64,000 bases of DNA. Origin: Maribacter cobaltidurans (GTDB taxonomy: Bacteria > Bacteroidota > Bacteroidia > Flavobacteriales > Flavobacteriaceae). Numbering within the stretch: position 1 is the stretch's first letter; each line of letters opens with the position of its first letter. Location of the stretch: assembly GCF_002269385.1 (NCBI RefSeq), contig NZ_CP022957.1:236001-300000 (forward strand). The letters run 5' to 3'. A program made the translations under genes and the position numbers. Below the pieces are notes generated by a model. The model did not search any database, was not told the origin of the DNA, and was given only the letters and a program-made list of their open reading frames with translations. Shown piece by piece: positions 7,862 to 16,858 of this stretch.

Positions 7862-10816
7862 ATGAAAAAAATTATTTTTTCACTATGCCTATTCTGGTGT
7901 AGTGCCACTCTCATTTCACAAGATTATTTTCCTGAAAATGACGGTGTAAAGGCCAATAACAATAACTATACGGCCTTTATGAACGCTAAAATTTATGTTA
8001 CGCCAACAGAGGTTATTCAAAAAGGTACGCTTTTGATCCAAAACGGAAAAGTGGTCAATGTAGGAAGTTCCGTCAGCCTGCCTCAAAACACCATTATTGT
8101 GGATTTAAATGGAAAATCCATTTATCCTTCTTTTATCGATGTGTATTCCAAGTTTGGTGTAGAACAACCCAAAAGTAGTGGTGGTGGCAGAAGGTCCCCA
8201 CAATTTGAACCTACTCGTGAAGGGTTCTACTGGAACGACCATATCATGCCGGAAAATGATGCCATAGGCAGCTTTAAATACGACGAGAAAGGTGCCAAGG
8301 AATTGATAGAAGCCGGTTTTGGCGCAGTGAACTCGCACATTCAAGATGGTATTGCAAGAGGTACAGGAGTACTCATTGCCTTGAACAATGCCGGTACGGA
8401 CGCCAATCGTATTTTGGATGATCGATCGGCCCAATACTTTTCATTGGAAAAAAGTGTAACCAAACAGCAATCGTATCCAACTTCCTTAATGGGCGCCTTG
8501 GCATTATTACGACAAATGTATAGTGATGCGGATTGGTACGCCAAAGGAAATAGCAAAACGACCGATCGATCTTTGGAAGCACTTAACAGAAACAAGGGAC
8601 TTACCCAAATTTTTGAGGCAAAGGACAAAGGCAACGATTTGCGTGCCGATAAAATAGGTGATGCCAACGGCATTCAATACACCATTTTGGGTGGTGGAAA
8701 TGAATTTGAAAGAATCGACGAAATCAAGGCAACTAATGCCTCTTTTATTATTCCGTTGGATTTTCCCGAAGCCTATGATGTTTCTGACCCCTATCAGGCG
8801 GGATATGTTTCTTTGGAAGATATGCGCTATTGGAACCAAGCACCAACAAACCCAAAGGTATTGGCAGATAATGGTATTATATTTTCACTAACACCATATG
8901 AGTTAAAATCAATGTCCAAATTCAAGGAAAACTTGATGAAGGCCATTGAATATGGGCTGCCAAAAACAAAGGCCCTAGAAGCACTTACGACCGTTCCTGC
9001 CCAGATTTTGGGAAAATCGGCAGAGCTTGGGAATCTTAAAAAAGGGGCCTATGCCAACTTCTTGATCACCTCTGGTGACATATTTGATAAATCCACTACC
9101 TTATATGAAAACTGGGTACAAGGAAATAAAAATGTAATCAACGACAAGGATATTAAGGACATACGAGGTGAATACAACTTAACCTTGGAAGGGAAAACCT
9201 ATGATGTTTCCATTTCTGGAGAAGTTGCCAAACCAAAAGTGGAAGTAAAACAGGATACCGTAAAACTTACCTCAAAGATTTCGTATGACGATAATTGGCT
9301 AACATTTTCTTTTTCTACGGATGAGGGCGATAAAACCTATCGCATGATCGGTGCCGTACTTCCCGAGACCGATAATCTATCCGGTAGATTGATATTACCC
9401 AATGGAACGGAAACTTTTTACACGGCGACTAAAAAATCTGGGTTTGAAGAGAAGTCAAAAAGTGATTCCAATTCTACTGATGTGCCAAAGGTTATGCCCA
9501 TAACTTACCCCAACGTCGGTTATGGATATACCGCCAAACCCACTCAAGAAAACGTGCTTTTCAAAAACGCTACGGTATGGACGAGCGAGGATGCGGGTAT
9601 TTTGGAGAACACGGATGTATTGGTCAAAAACGGTAAAATAGTCAAAATAGGGAAGGATTTAAATGCAGGTGGAGCTAAAGTTATAGATGCCACAGGCAAG
9701 CATCTTACTGCGGGTATCATTGACGAACACAGCCATATTGCCGCATTGGCAATCAACGAGGCCGGACATAATAGTTCCGCCGAAGTTAAAATGGAAGATG
9801 TTGTTGACCCCGAACATATGGGTATATATCATTCCCTCGCCGGGGGTGTTACATCTATACAGTTACTGCACGGATCCGCCAACCCTATTGGAGGACGTTC
9901 GGCCATATTAAAATTAAAATGGGGAGAGGAAGCGGACGGACTCATCTATGACAACTCGCCCAAATTCATAAAATTTGCTTTGGGGGAAAACGTAAAGCAA
10001 TCCAACTGGGACAGTCGTTCACGCTTTCCACAAACGCGTATGGGCGTAGAACAGGTCTTTATGAACTATTTTCAACGGGCCAAGGAATATGATGAGAAGA
10101 AAAAAAGCGGACAACCATACAGATATGACGAGGAGTTAGAAGTTTTGGCGGAAATCATTAATGGAGAACGTTTCATATCGTGCCACTCCTACGTTCAAAG
10201 TGAAATTAATATGATGATGAAGGTTGCCGAAAAATTCGGGTTCAGGGTAAATACCTTTACCCATATTCTTGAAGGGTATAAAGTAGCCGATAAAATGGCT
10301 GAACATGGTGTCGGTGCCGGAACCTTTAGTGACTGGTGGGCCTATAAATTTGAAGTTAACGATGCCATTCCATACAATGCGGCCATCATGCAATCCCAAG
10401 GGGTAACCGTTGCCATAAACAGCGACGACCGTGAAATGATGAGAAGGTTGAACCAAGAAGCTGCCAAAACCATTAAATATGGTGGAATGACAGAGCTTGA
10501 GGCTTGGAAAATGGTCACCATCAATCCTGCGAAGCTTTTACATTTGGATGATCGTGTTGGAAGTATCAAAGAAGGTAAGGATGCCGATTTGGTTTTATGG
10601 TCCGGAAACCCTTTGTCGGTTTACAGTAAAGCCGAAAAAACGATGATCGAAGGTATTACCTACTTTGATTTGGAAAAAGACCGAGCACAAAGGGAAGCCA
10701 TAAAAAAGGAACGTAACGAGTTGATTAAAATGATGCTGGAAGAAAAGGCCGGTGGTAAAAAGACCCAAAGTCCTAAGCAAAGTACCAAACGAAATTTTAC
10801 TTGTGAAAGTCTATAG
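7862..10816 (+). CDS. Secreted double amidohydrolase (N-terminal degenerate, C-terminal intact)
   Basis: 984 residues with a Sec signal peptide ending near ISQ. The protein holds two amidohydrolase-superfamily units. The first (about 38-430) has the usual beta-sandwich start but lacks the HxH metal site, reading IDVYSKFG near residue 92. The second (about 555-950) is complete: DEHSH near 620-625, CHSY, THILEGY and the late Asp in INSDD, followed by the TINPAKLLHLDDRVGSIKEGKDADLVLW segment typical of imidazolonepropionase-like enzymes. Likely a periplasmic metal-dependent amidase or peptidase of unknown substrate. It is followed 26 bp later by a second family member. Confidence 0.9.
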   Translation: MKKIIFSLCLFWCSATLISQDYFPENDGVKANNNNYTAFMNAKIYVTPTEVIQKGTLLIQNGKVVNVGSSVSLPQNTIIVDLNGKSIYPSFIDVYSKFGVEQPKSSGGGRRSPQFEPTREGFYWNDHIMPENDAIGSFKYDEKGAKELIEAGFGAVNSHIQDGIARGTGVLIALNNAGTDANRILDDRSAQYFSLEKSVTKQQSYPTSLMGALALLRQMYSDADWYAKGNSKTTDRSLEALNRNKGLTQIFEAKDKGNDLRADKIGDANGIQYTILGGGNEFERIDEIKATNASFIIPLDFPEAYDVSDPYQAGYVSLEDMRYWNQAPTNPKVLADNGIIFSLTPYELKSMSKFKENLMKAIEYGLPKTKALEALTTVPAQILGKSAELGNLKKGAYANFLITSGDIFDKSTTLYENWVQGNKNVINDKDIKDIRGEYNLTLEGKTYDVSISGEVAKPKVEVKQDTVKLTSKISYDDNWLTFSFSTDEGDKTYRMIGAVLPETDNLSGRLILPNGTETFYTATKKSGFEEKSKSDSNSTDVPKVMPITYPNVGYGYTAKPTQENVLFKNATVWTSEDAGILENTDVLVKNGKIVKIGKDLNAGGAKVIDATGKHLTAGIIDEHSHIAALAINEAGHNSSAEVKMEDVVDPEHMGIYHSLAGGVTSIQLLHGSANPIGGRSAILKLKWGEEADGLIYDNSPKFIKFALGENVKQSNWDSRSRFPQTRMGVEQVFMNYFQRAKEYDEKKKSGQPYRYDEELEVLAEIINGERFISCHSYVQSEINMMMKVAEKFGFRVNTFTHILEGYKVADKMAEHGVGAGTFSDWWAYKFEVNDAIPYNAAIMQSQGVTVAINSDDREMMRRLNQEAAKTIKYGGMTELEAWKMVTINPAKLLHLDDRVGSIKEGKDADLVLWSGNPLSVYSKAEKTMIEGITYFDLEKDRAQREAIKKERNELIKMMLEEKAGGKKTQSPKQSTKRNFTCESL

Positions 10817-10842
10817 AATTCTTAATCCGAAAAAATTATAAA

Positions 10843-12135
10843 ATGAAAAAAGTACTATTAATACTTCTAGCCTTAGCTGTTTTTATACCAGGTTGGGCAC
10901 AACAGACTCCTGCTCCCAAGCAGTCCGAAGCCATAACCATTGAAGGGGCCACAGCCCACTTGGGAAATGGTGATATCATAGAAAGCTCCTTGATCATGTT
11001 CGAGGATGGAAAACTCACTTTTGTAGGCGATTCTAAAATGAAGATCGCACGAAAAGGCAAGGTCATCGATGCCACAGGCAAACATGTATACCCCGGGTTT
11101 ATTGCTCCTGCAAAAACCCTTGGACTTATTGAAATCAATTCCGTTCGTGCCACGGACGATCAGGACGAAATTGGCGAGTTGATTCCCCATGTTAGAAGTT
11201 TAATCGCCTATAATGCAGAATCCAAGGTGGTGGAAAGCATGAGGCCAAATGGGGTATTGATTGGACAAATTGCTCCTTCCGGCGGAAGAATTTCCGGTAC
11301 CTCATCCATAGTACAGTTTGATGCATGGAACTGGGAGGATGCCGCAGTTAAAGTGGATGACGGTGTCCATTTAAACTGGCCCCGAAGTTTTCGTCAAGGC
11401 CGTTGGTGGATGGGCGAAGAAAGAGGATACAGACCCAACAAGGACTACAAAGAGGATGTGGAGACCGTCGTTACATTCATAAAAAATGCTACGGCATATG
11501 GAAAAGGAACCCCTAAAGAGCTAAATCCTGCGTTTGCCGCCATGCAGGGTGTGTTGGACGGATCTCAAAAAATGTATGTTTACGCCGATGGCGAGAAAGA
11601 AATCATAGATGCCGTTAACACATTAAAAAACAATGGTATCAAAGAAGTTGTTCTTGTGGGAGGTTATGAGGCATATAAAATAACCGACTTCCTTAAAAAG
11701 AACAATATTCCGGTGCTGGTTCAGTTCACCCACAACCTTCCGGTATTCGATGATGACGATTATGATCTTCCGTATAAACTACCAAAACTATTGGTCGATG
11801 CAGGTTTGTTGGTTGCCCTTCAAAACAACGAAGCTTCTAACTTCCAAACAAGAAACCTACCTTTTTATGCCGGTCAGGTGGGTCAGCAAGGTCTGGATAA
11901 GGAAAAGGCACTTCAGCTTATCACCGGAAATTCGGCAAAAATTCTTGGAATAGATGATAGTTACGGTACCTTGGAAGTAGGAAAGAGCGCAACGCTTTTC
12001 ATTTCGGAAGGAGATGCTTTGGACATGCGTACCAATAAGCTTTCCCAAGCTTTTATAGACGGCAGGGATATCTCTTTGGAAACCCATCAAACCGAATTAT
12101 GGAAACGGTATATGGGTAAATATGAAGGAGAATAG
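10843..12135 (+). CDS. Secreted amidohydrolase-like protein lacking the metal site
   Basis: 430 residues with a signal peptide (MKKVLLILLALAVFIPGWAQ). It starts with the amidohydrolase sandwich (VIDATGKHVYPGFIAPAKTLG near 72-92) and ends with the GNSAKILGIDDSYGTLEVGKSATLFI segment, so the fold is clear. Where active relatives have HxH it reads IAPAKTLG, and I see no His-His-Asp set further on. It resembles the degenerate N-terminal half of the upstream 984-residue protein. The two genes are 26 bp apart and probably co-transcribed; this may be a non-catalytic partner subunit. Activity is therefore doubtful. Confidence 0.87.
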   Translation: MKKVLLILLALAVFIPGWAQQTPAPKQSEAITIEGATAHLGNGDIIESSLIMFEDGKLTFVGDSKMKIARKGKVIDATGKHVYPGFIAPAKTLGLIEINSVRATDDQDEIGELIPHVRSLIAYNAESKVVESMRPNGVLIGQIAPSGGRISGTSSIVQFDAWNWEDAAVKVDDGVHLNWPRSFRQGRWWMGEERGYRPNKDYKEDVETVVTFIKNATAYGKGTPKELNPAFAAMQGVLDGSQKMYVYADGEKEIIDAVNTLKNNGIKEVVLVGGYEAYKITDFLKKNNIPVLVQFTHNLPVFDDDDYDLPYKLPKLLVDAGLLVALQNNEASNFQTRNLPFYAGQVGQQGLDKEKALQLITGNSAKILGIDDSYGTLEVGKSATLFISEGDALDMRTNKLSQAFIDGRDISLETHQTELWKRYMGKYEGE

Positions 12136-12173
12136 CAACAATTCGTAAAATGAAGATAAAACAGTACATTTAA

Positions 12174-12189
12174 GTCGATAGGTATCGAC
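12174..12189. repeat. Perfect inverted repeat GTCGATA-GG-TATCGAC
   Basis: A 7-bp perfect inverted repeat with a 2-bp centre, 39 bp after the amidohydrolase stop and 31 bp before the terminator hairpin. It shares TCGATA/TATCG with that terminator stem. It could be an operator or an extra 3' hairpin; there is no direct evidence for either. Confidence 0.4.
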
Positions 12190-12219
12190 AAACAGATTTA
12201 CTTCTAGGAAGTAATACAA

Positions 12220-12247
12220 AAAGCTCGATAGTATATCGGGCTTTTTT
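12220..12247 (+). terminator. Rho-independent terminator after the amidohydrolase pair
   Basis: AAAGCTCGATA (12220-12230), loop GTA, TATCGGGCTTT (12234-12244), then T residues. The 11-bp stem has one T-G wobble. It separates the amidohydrolases from the penicillin acylase gene. Confidence 0.88.
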
Positions 12248-12270
12248 AATACCAACTAAACCAATTCCAT

Positions 12271-14673
12271 ATGAAAAAAATAATCCTTTTAGGCGTCTTG
12301 GCCATGATGTTTTCCTGTAAGAAAACCAAAACCTCCGCAGATGGAATACAAATTGCCGGGTTGCAAGAACCTGTAGAGATTGTTCGGGACCAATGGGGAG
12401 TCAATCATATCTATGCCAACAATCAACATGACCTTTTTTTCGCTCAAGGATATGCCGCCGCTGCCGACCGACTCTTTCAATTCGAAATATGGCGTAGGCA
12501 GGCTACGGGCACCGTAGCAGAAATACTCGGGGAACGTGAACTGAAAAGGGATATAGGAACCCGTCTCTTTAAGTTCCGAGGAGATATGGAAACGGAAATG
12601 AACCACTACCATGAAGATGGTGTCGAAATCATAACAGCCTATACGGATGGGGTTAACGCCTACATCGAAGAACAATTAAAAACTCCAGAAAAACTTCCCA
12701 TAGAGTTTAAAATATTGGACATTTTGCCTCAAAAGTGGACTCCTGAAGTGGTCATCTCCAGACATCAGGGATTGTTGGGGAATATTAACGACGAGCTACA
12801 AATAGGAAGGGCAGTGGCCCTTTTGGGGCCGGAAAAGGCCAAGGAACTATTTTGGTTGCACCCCAAGGATCCGGACCTAACGTTGGATAAAAAAATAAAT
12901 CAGGATTTATTGTCCCAAGATATTCTGGAACTCTACAATGCCTATAGAAAATCGGTCAAGTTTACGCCTTCTGATGTACTACCCAAGTATAGGGATGAGG
13001 ATTTAACTATGAGCCTATTTGAAACTCAGAAGGAAAATAGGGATTCCCTTTCCATTGGCAGCAATAACTGGGTGGTAAACGGTTCCCGTACCAAAAACGG
13101 CCACACCTACATGGCGAACGACCCGCACAGGACCATAGCGGTGCCCTCACTACGCTATATGGCTCATCTAGTGGCACCTGGATGGAATGTTATCGGCGGA
13201 GGAGAACCTGAAATTCCAGGTATTTCAATAGGGCATAACGAATATGGTACGTGGGGGCTGACCGTATTTGAAACCGACGGGGAAGATTTGTATGTGTATG
13301 AACTCAATCCAGAAAATTCCAACCAATACAAATATCAGGGCCAATGGGAGGATATGAAAAATATACAGGAAACCATTAAGATTAAGGGACAAAAGGATAC
13401 CATTGTAAATCTTTCCTATACACGACATGGTCCCGTAACCCATGTTGACATGGAAAATAATGTAGCCTATGCCGTTCGTTGTGCGTGGTTGGAACCCGGA
13501 GGTTCCCCCTATTTGGCCTCCCTGCGAATGGATCAAGCCAAAAACTGGGAAGAATTTAGGGAGGCATGTAGTTACAGCCATATTCCCGGGGAGAATATGG
13601 TTTGGGCGGACAAGAATGGTGATATCGGTTGGCAAGCCGTAGGCATTGCCCCTATCCGAAGAAATTTTAACGGGTTGGTACCCGTTCCAGGTGATGGCAG
13701 CTACGAATGGGACGGCTATTTGCCCATTATAGAAAAACCGAACGACTTCAATCCCGAAAAAGGGTTTATTGCTACCGCTAACCAGAATGTGACTCCACCA
13801 GATTATCAACATTGGGACGCCATTGGCTATACCTGGGCGGACCCCTACCGAGGAAATAGAATAGACGAAGTCTTGAAAAACAAATCAGACTTTACGATGG
13901 AGGATTTTAAAAAGTTACAAACCGATTATCTTTCCCTCCCCGCTATGGAGTTGGTGCCCTATTTAAATGCTATTCAACTTGACGAAAAATACGGTCAGGC
14001 CAAAATGAAGTTGCAAGATTGGGATTTTAAGCTAAATCCAAATTCCATTGCCGCGGCGATTTACGTGGCATGGGAAGATGCACTATCGGAGCTTATAGAG
14101 GATAGGTTCATACCTGCGGAAGCCAAAGAAATCATTCCTTATTTACAGTTAAAAAAAATATTGGAAATGGTTGGTAATCCGGATACCACGTTCGGCGGTG
14201 CCGATGCGAAGAGACAACAAGAGGAGTTCTTAAAAAAATCCTTTATGATGGCCATCGACAACCTTGAAAAAAGATTGGGTCCCGATATGGAAAAATGGCA
14301 ATATGGACAACCCAAGAATAAGCACGTTTATATTGAACATGCTTTGGGGGCTGTGGTCAACAAACCAATGAGGGACACCCTTTTCAATTTGGGACCTTTG
14401 CCTAGGGGAGGGAATTCATACACTCCAGGGTCAACGGGAGGCAATCTCAATCAATCCAGTGGTGCATCATTTCGTTTAATTGTAAATACCGGAGATTGGG
14501 ACAGTGCACAGGCCACTAACGGACCTGGTCAATCCGGAAATCCGGAAAGTCCCTTTTACAAGAATTTATTTGAGCCTTGGGCGAAAGACCAGTATTTCCC
14601 GGTCTATTATTCCCGCCAAAAAATTGATTCTGTGGCGGTCAACAAAACAAACCTGCTCCCTCTAAAAAAATAA
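12271..14673 (+). CDS. Penicillin acylase family N-terminal-nucleophile hydrolase, lipoprotein
   Basis: 800 residues. Lipobox MFSC (Cys16). The alpha-subunit region contains QWGVNHIYANN and AQGYAAAADRLFQFEIWRR. The autocleavage site and nucleophile are visible in SIGSNNWVVNG: Ser264 becomes the N-terminus of the beta subunit. Downstream are the oxyanion-region segments MANDPHR and ENMVWADKNGDIGWQ and the late HALGAVV part. Relatives cleave amide bonds of beta-lactams, acyl-homoserine lactones or N-acyl amino acids; the true substrate cannot be read from sequence. Probably periplasmic and membrane-anchored. Confidence 0.94.
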   Translation: MKKIILLGVLAMMFSCKKTKTSADGIQIAGLQEPVEIVRDQWGVNHIYANNQHDLFFAQGYAAAADRLFQFEIWRRQATGTVAEILGERELKRDIGTRLFKFRGDMETEMNHYHEDGVEIITAYTDGVNAYIEEQLKTPEKLPIEFKILDILPQKWTPEVVISRHQGLLGNINDELQIGRAVALLGPEKAKELFWLHPKDPDLTLDKKINQDLLSQDILELYNAYRKSVKFTPSDVLPKYRDEDLTMSLFETQKENRDSLSIGSNNWVVNGSRTKNGHTYMANDPHRTIAVPSLRYMAHLVAPGWNVIGGGEPEIPGISIGHNEYGTWGLTVFETDGEDLYVYELNPENSNQYKYQGQWEDMKNIQETIKIKGQKDTIVNLSYTRHGPVTHVDMENNVAYAVRCAWLEPGGSPYLASLRMDQAKNWEEFREACSYSHIPGENMVWADKNGDIGWQAVGIAPIRRNFNGLVPVPGDGSYEWDGYLPIIEKPNDFNPEKGFIATANQNVTPPDYQHWDAIGYTWADPYRGNRIDEVLKNKSDFTMEDFKKLQTDYLSLPAMELVPYLNAIQLDEKYGQAKMKLQDWDFKLNPNSIAAAIYVAWEDALSELIEDRFIPAEAKEIIPYLQLKKILEMVGNPDTTFGGADAKRQQEEFLKKSFMMAIDNLEKRLGPDMEKWQYGQPKNKHVYIEHALGAVVNKPMRDTLFNLGPLPRGGNSYTPGSTGGNLNQSSGASFRLIVNTGDWDSAQATNGPGQSGNPESPFYKNLFEPWAKDQYFPVYYSRQKIDSVAVNKTNLLPLKK

Positions 14674-14863
14674 TTTTTTGAATTGGTAACAAATCTTTGC
14701 TCATGTATAACCTATCCTTAAAGGCCTATAACTCATAAACCACATTGGGTTATTAAAAGGAGGGATTTTCATATTCCTATCCTTTTAAAACAGGATAAAC
14801 AAAGAATAATGGTTCTTTAAGCGGAAAGAACCAAATCAACCTTCTTTTCTTGGTCCTTAAAAT

Positions 14864-16063
14864 TTATCGAATGTTTACAAATCTGACCAACTCCCCGGTT
14901 TTATAAACTTCCTCCCTGGGTTCCAAGCAAATAAATCCATCTGCCCTGGAAAGACTTGTTAAATCACCGGAACCGTTTTCAACTATCGGGGTTACCTCTA
15001 AACAGTTCGTGTTCCATTTGGACTTCACCTGAATAAATCTGGTCAAGGGAGGCCTTATTTCCAAATCGACCATTAATTTGGCAGATCTTTCTTCCGTTTT
15101 TATATCCCAGGATTTATATAACCAGGGCAAAAAATACAAATGATAGTTGGCATAGGTGGAAACGGGGTTCCCCGGGAAGGAAAAAATCACGGTTTTTGAT
15201 TCCTTATGTACTCCAAACCAAAAGGGCTTTCCTGGACGTTGCGCGACACGATGGAAAATTTTTTCTACGCCCAGATATTCCATTACTTCTGGAATGAAAT
15301 CAAATTTTCCTTTGGAGACTCCCCCACTCAACAACAGTACATCATTCTCTTTAAGGGCACTGGAAAGACCTTTTTCAATACTTTCCTTGTCATCCAATAA
15401 ATGTAAGGAGCTCCCGGTTATACCAAGATTTGATAGGGAAGATAGCATGGTTACACTGTTGGATTTCCTAATTTGGTGAGGCTCTGGTGAAACATGGATA
15501 TCTACCAATTCATTTCCTGTGGCTATACTACAGACTTTCGGAACTTTTTTGACCAATACCTTGGGCTTTCCTACGGAGGCCATAACACCAATTTCTGAAG
15601 GGGTAATCAGGGTTCCCTTTGACAACACCTGTGTCCCTTGAGACTCATCACTACCCTTGTAATGCACATTTTGCCCCTTAGTTACTTCCTTGTTGATTAC
15701 CGCGAATCCCTCATCAATGGTTAAATGTTCATACATGATAACCGTGTCCGTATTTTTAGGGAGAACGGCCCCAGTCATCACCTCTATACAATTCTTATCA
15801 TCCACCAAGGAAAGTTGCTTCATACCTGCACTGGCTACACCCTCAACCTGAAGCTTTTCACCGGTACCGATGGCCCCATCAAAGTTAATTGCAATGCCAT
15901 CTTTGGTTACCCTGTTGAATGGAGGGAAATCCCTATCAGCATAAATGGGCTCGGCCAGATATCGGCCATTACTTTGCATTAGTGGCACTAGTTCATTGCC
16001 CAAATCCAAAGGATGTTCCAAAACTCTGTTTAATGCTTCCTTAAATGTAATCAATGTAATCAT
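14864..16063 (-). CDS. moeA: Molybdopterin molybdenumtransferase MoeA
   Basis: 399 residues, full length. MoeA inserts molybdate into adenylylated molybdopterin. Domain order is visible: N-terminal segment with FNRVTKDGIAINF, the MTGAVLPKNTDTVIMYEHL region, the MogA-like domain with LLLSGGVSKGKFDF and VAQRPGKPFWFG, and the FPGNPVST motif, then a C-terminal barrel domain. It is the last gene of the minus-strand Moco operon, 18 bp after tauE. No separate mogA/moaB-type adenylyltransferase gene is visible in this operon. Confidence 0.95.
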   Translation of the reverse strand: MITLITFKEALNRVLEHPLDLGNELVPLMQSNGRYLAEPIYADRDFPPFNRVTKDGIAINFDGAIGTGEKLQVEGVASAGMKQLSLVDDKNCIEVMTGAVLPKNTDTVIMYEHLTIDEGFAVINKEVTKGQNVHYKGSDESQGTQVLSKGTLITPSEIGVMASVGKPKVLVKKVPKVCSIATGNELVDIHVSPEPHQIRKSNSVTMLSSLSNLGITGSSLHLLDDKESIEKGLSSALKENDVLLLSGGVSKGKFDFIPEVMEYLGVEKIFHRVAQRPGKPFWFGVHKESKTVIFSFPGNPVSTYANYHLYFLPWLYKSWDIKTEERSAKLMVDLEIRPPLTRFIQVKSKWNTNCLEVTPIVENGSGDLTSLSRADGFICLEPREEVYKTGELVRFVNIR

Positions 16064-16081
16064 GGATTCAATAAATTTTAA

Positions 16082-16858
16082 TCATAAAATTCCGAGTCCG
16101 TTCACTAACAAAACCCTTACTCCTACAATAAACACCAGCAATGCCGTTACTCGTTTGATGCCGTTGGCCGAAAGTCGTTTCAGACTGATTCGTATACCCA
16201 ACTGTCCTCCCAAAAGAACTGATATTGCAAGACCAAGGGTCTCCATCCAAGGAAGGGACAATGAATCACTGGAAATCAAACCCAAAAGGCCGGAAACCGA
16301 GTTTACCAAAATAAAAAAACTCGCCAAAGCGGCAATTCTGATGGCCTTATCCCATTTTAAATGATTTAGCACAGGGGCAAGAAAAATACCTCCCCCAATC
16401 CCTACAAGGCCAGACAGAAAGCCTATTCCCGCTCCTAAAAAATAACTTAAGTAGCCTGGATATTCTTTGGTTTCTAATTGGGAACGTTTCCATTTATAAG
16501 TTTGTACAGCCAAAAACGTGGCGGACAAAATGAGGGATATTCCCAGAATTACAAAAAAGATATTTTCCTTTAACCTAAAAGATGCCCCTAAAAATGCAAG
16601 TGGGATACTGGTAAGAATAAACGGCAAAAAGTCTTTTAATTTAGCATGTCCGTTCTTAAAATACAGATAGGTACTTCCAGATACGACCACGAGATTGCAG
16701 ATCAAGGCAATGGACCTAATAGCAAAAAAACTACCCAAGAAAAGTGTCAGTAGTGCCAGATAGCTAGATCCTCCACCAAAACCAACCGAAGAATACAATG
16801 TTGCGACTATAAAAAATCCTAAACACAAGAGTACAAAATGCTCAATAGGTATTTGCAT
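16082..16858 (-). CDS. TauE/SafE family sulfite/anion exporter
   Basis: 258 residues with about eight hydrophobic segments. Two internally similar halves carry the family glycine motifs: YSSVGFGGGSSYLALL near 23-38 and GFLSGLVGIGGGIFLAPVL near 147-165. TauE/SafE proteins export sulfite, sulfoacetate or similar anions across the inner membrane. Its start overlaps the 3' end of the moeB-like gene by 17 bp, so it belongs to the Moco operon. This placement suggests a link to sulfite from the sulfur-transfer steps or to a molybdenum sulfite oxidase elsewhere (inference). Confidence 0.9.
   Translation of the reverse strand: MQIPIEHFVLLCLGFFIVATLYSSVGFGGGSSYLALLTLFLGSFFAIRSIALICNLVVVSGSTYLYFKNGHAKLKDFLPFILTSIPLAFLGASFRLKENIFFVILGISLILSATFLAVQTYKWKRSQLETKEYPGYLSYFLGAGIGFLSGLVGIGGGIFLAPVLNHLKWDKAIRIAALASFFILVNSVSGLLGLISSDSLSLPWMETLGLAISVLLGGQLGIRISLKRLSANGIKRVTALLVFIVGVRVLLVNGLGIL

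Noticed and set aside
13225..13812. Long antisense open frame (195 codons) within the penicillin acylase gene
   Set aside because: Translation looks random, with no domain; it is the shadow of a strongly coding plus-strand gene.
14810..14833. Hairpin TGGTTCTTT/AAAGAACCA between penicillin acylase and moeA
   Set aside because: Good 9-bp stem, but no adjacent T-run on either strand; not called as a terminator.
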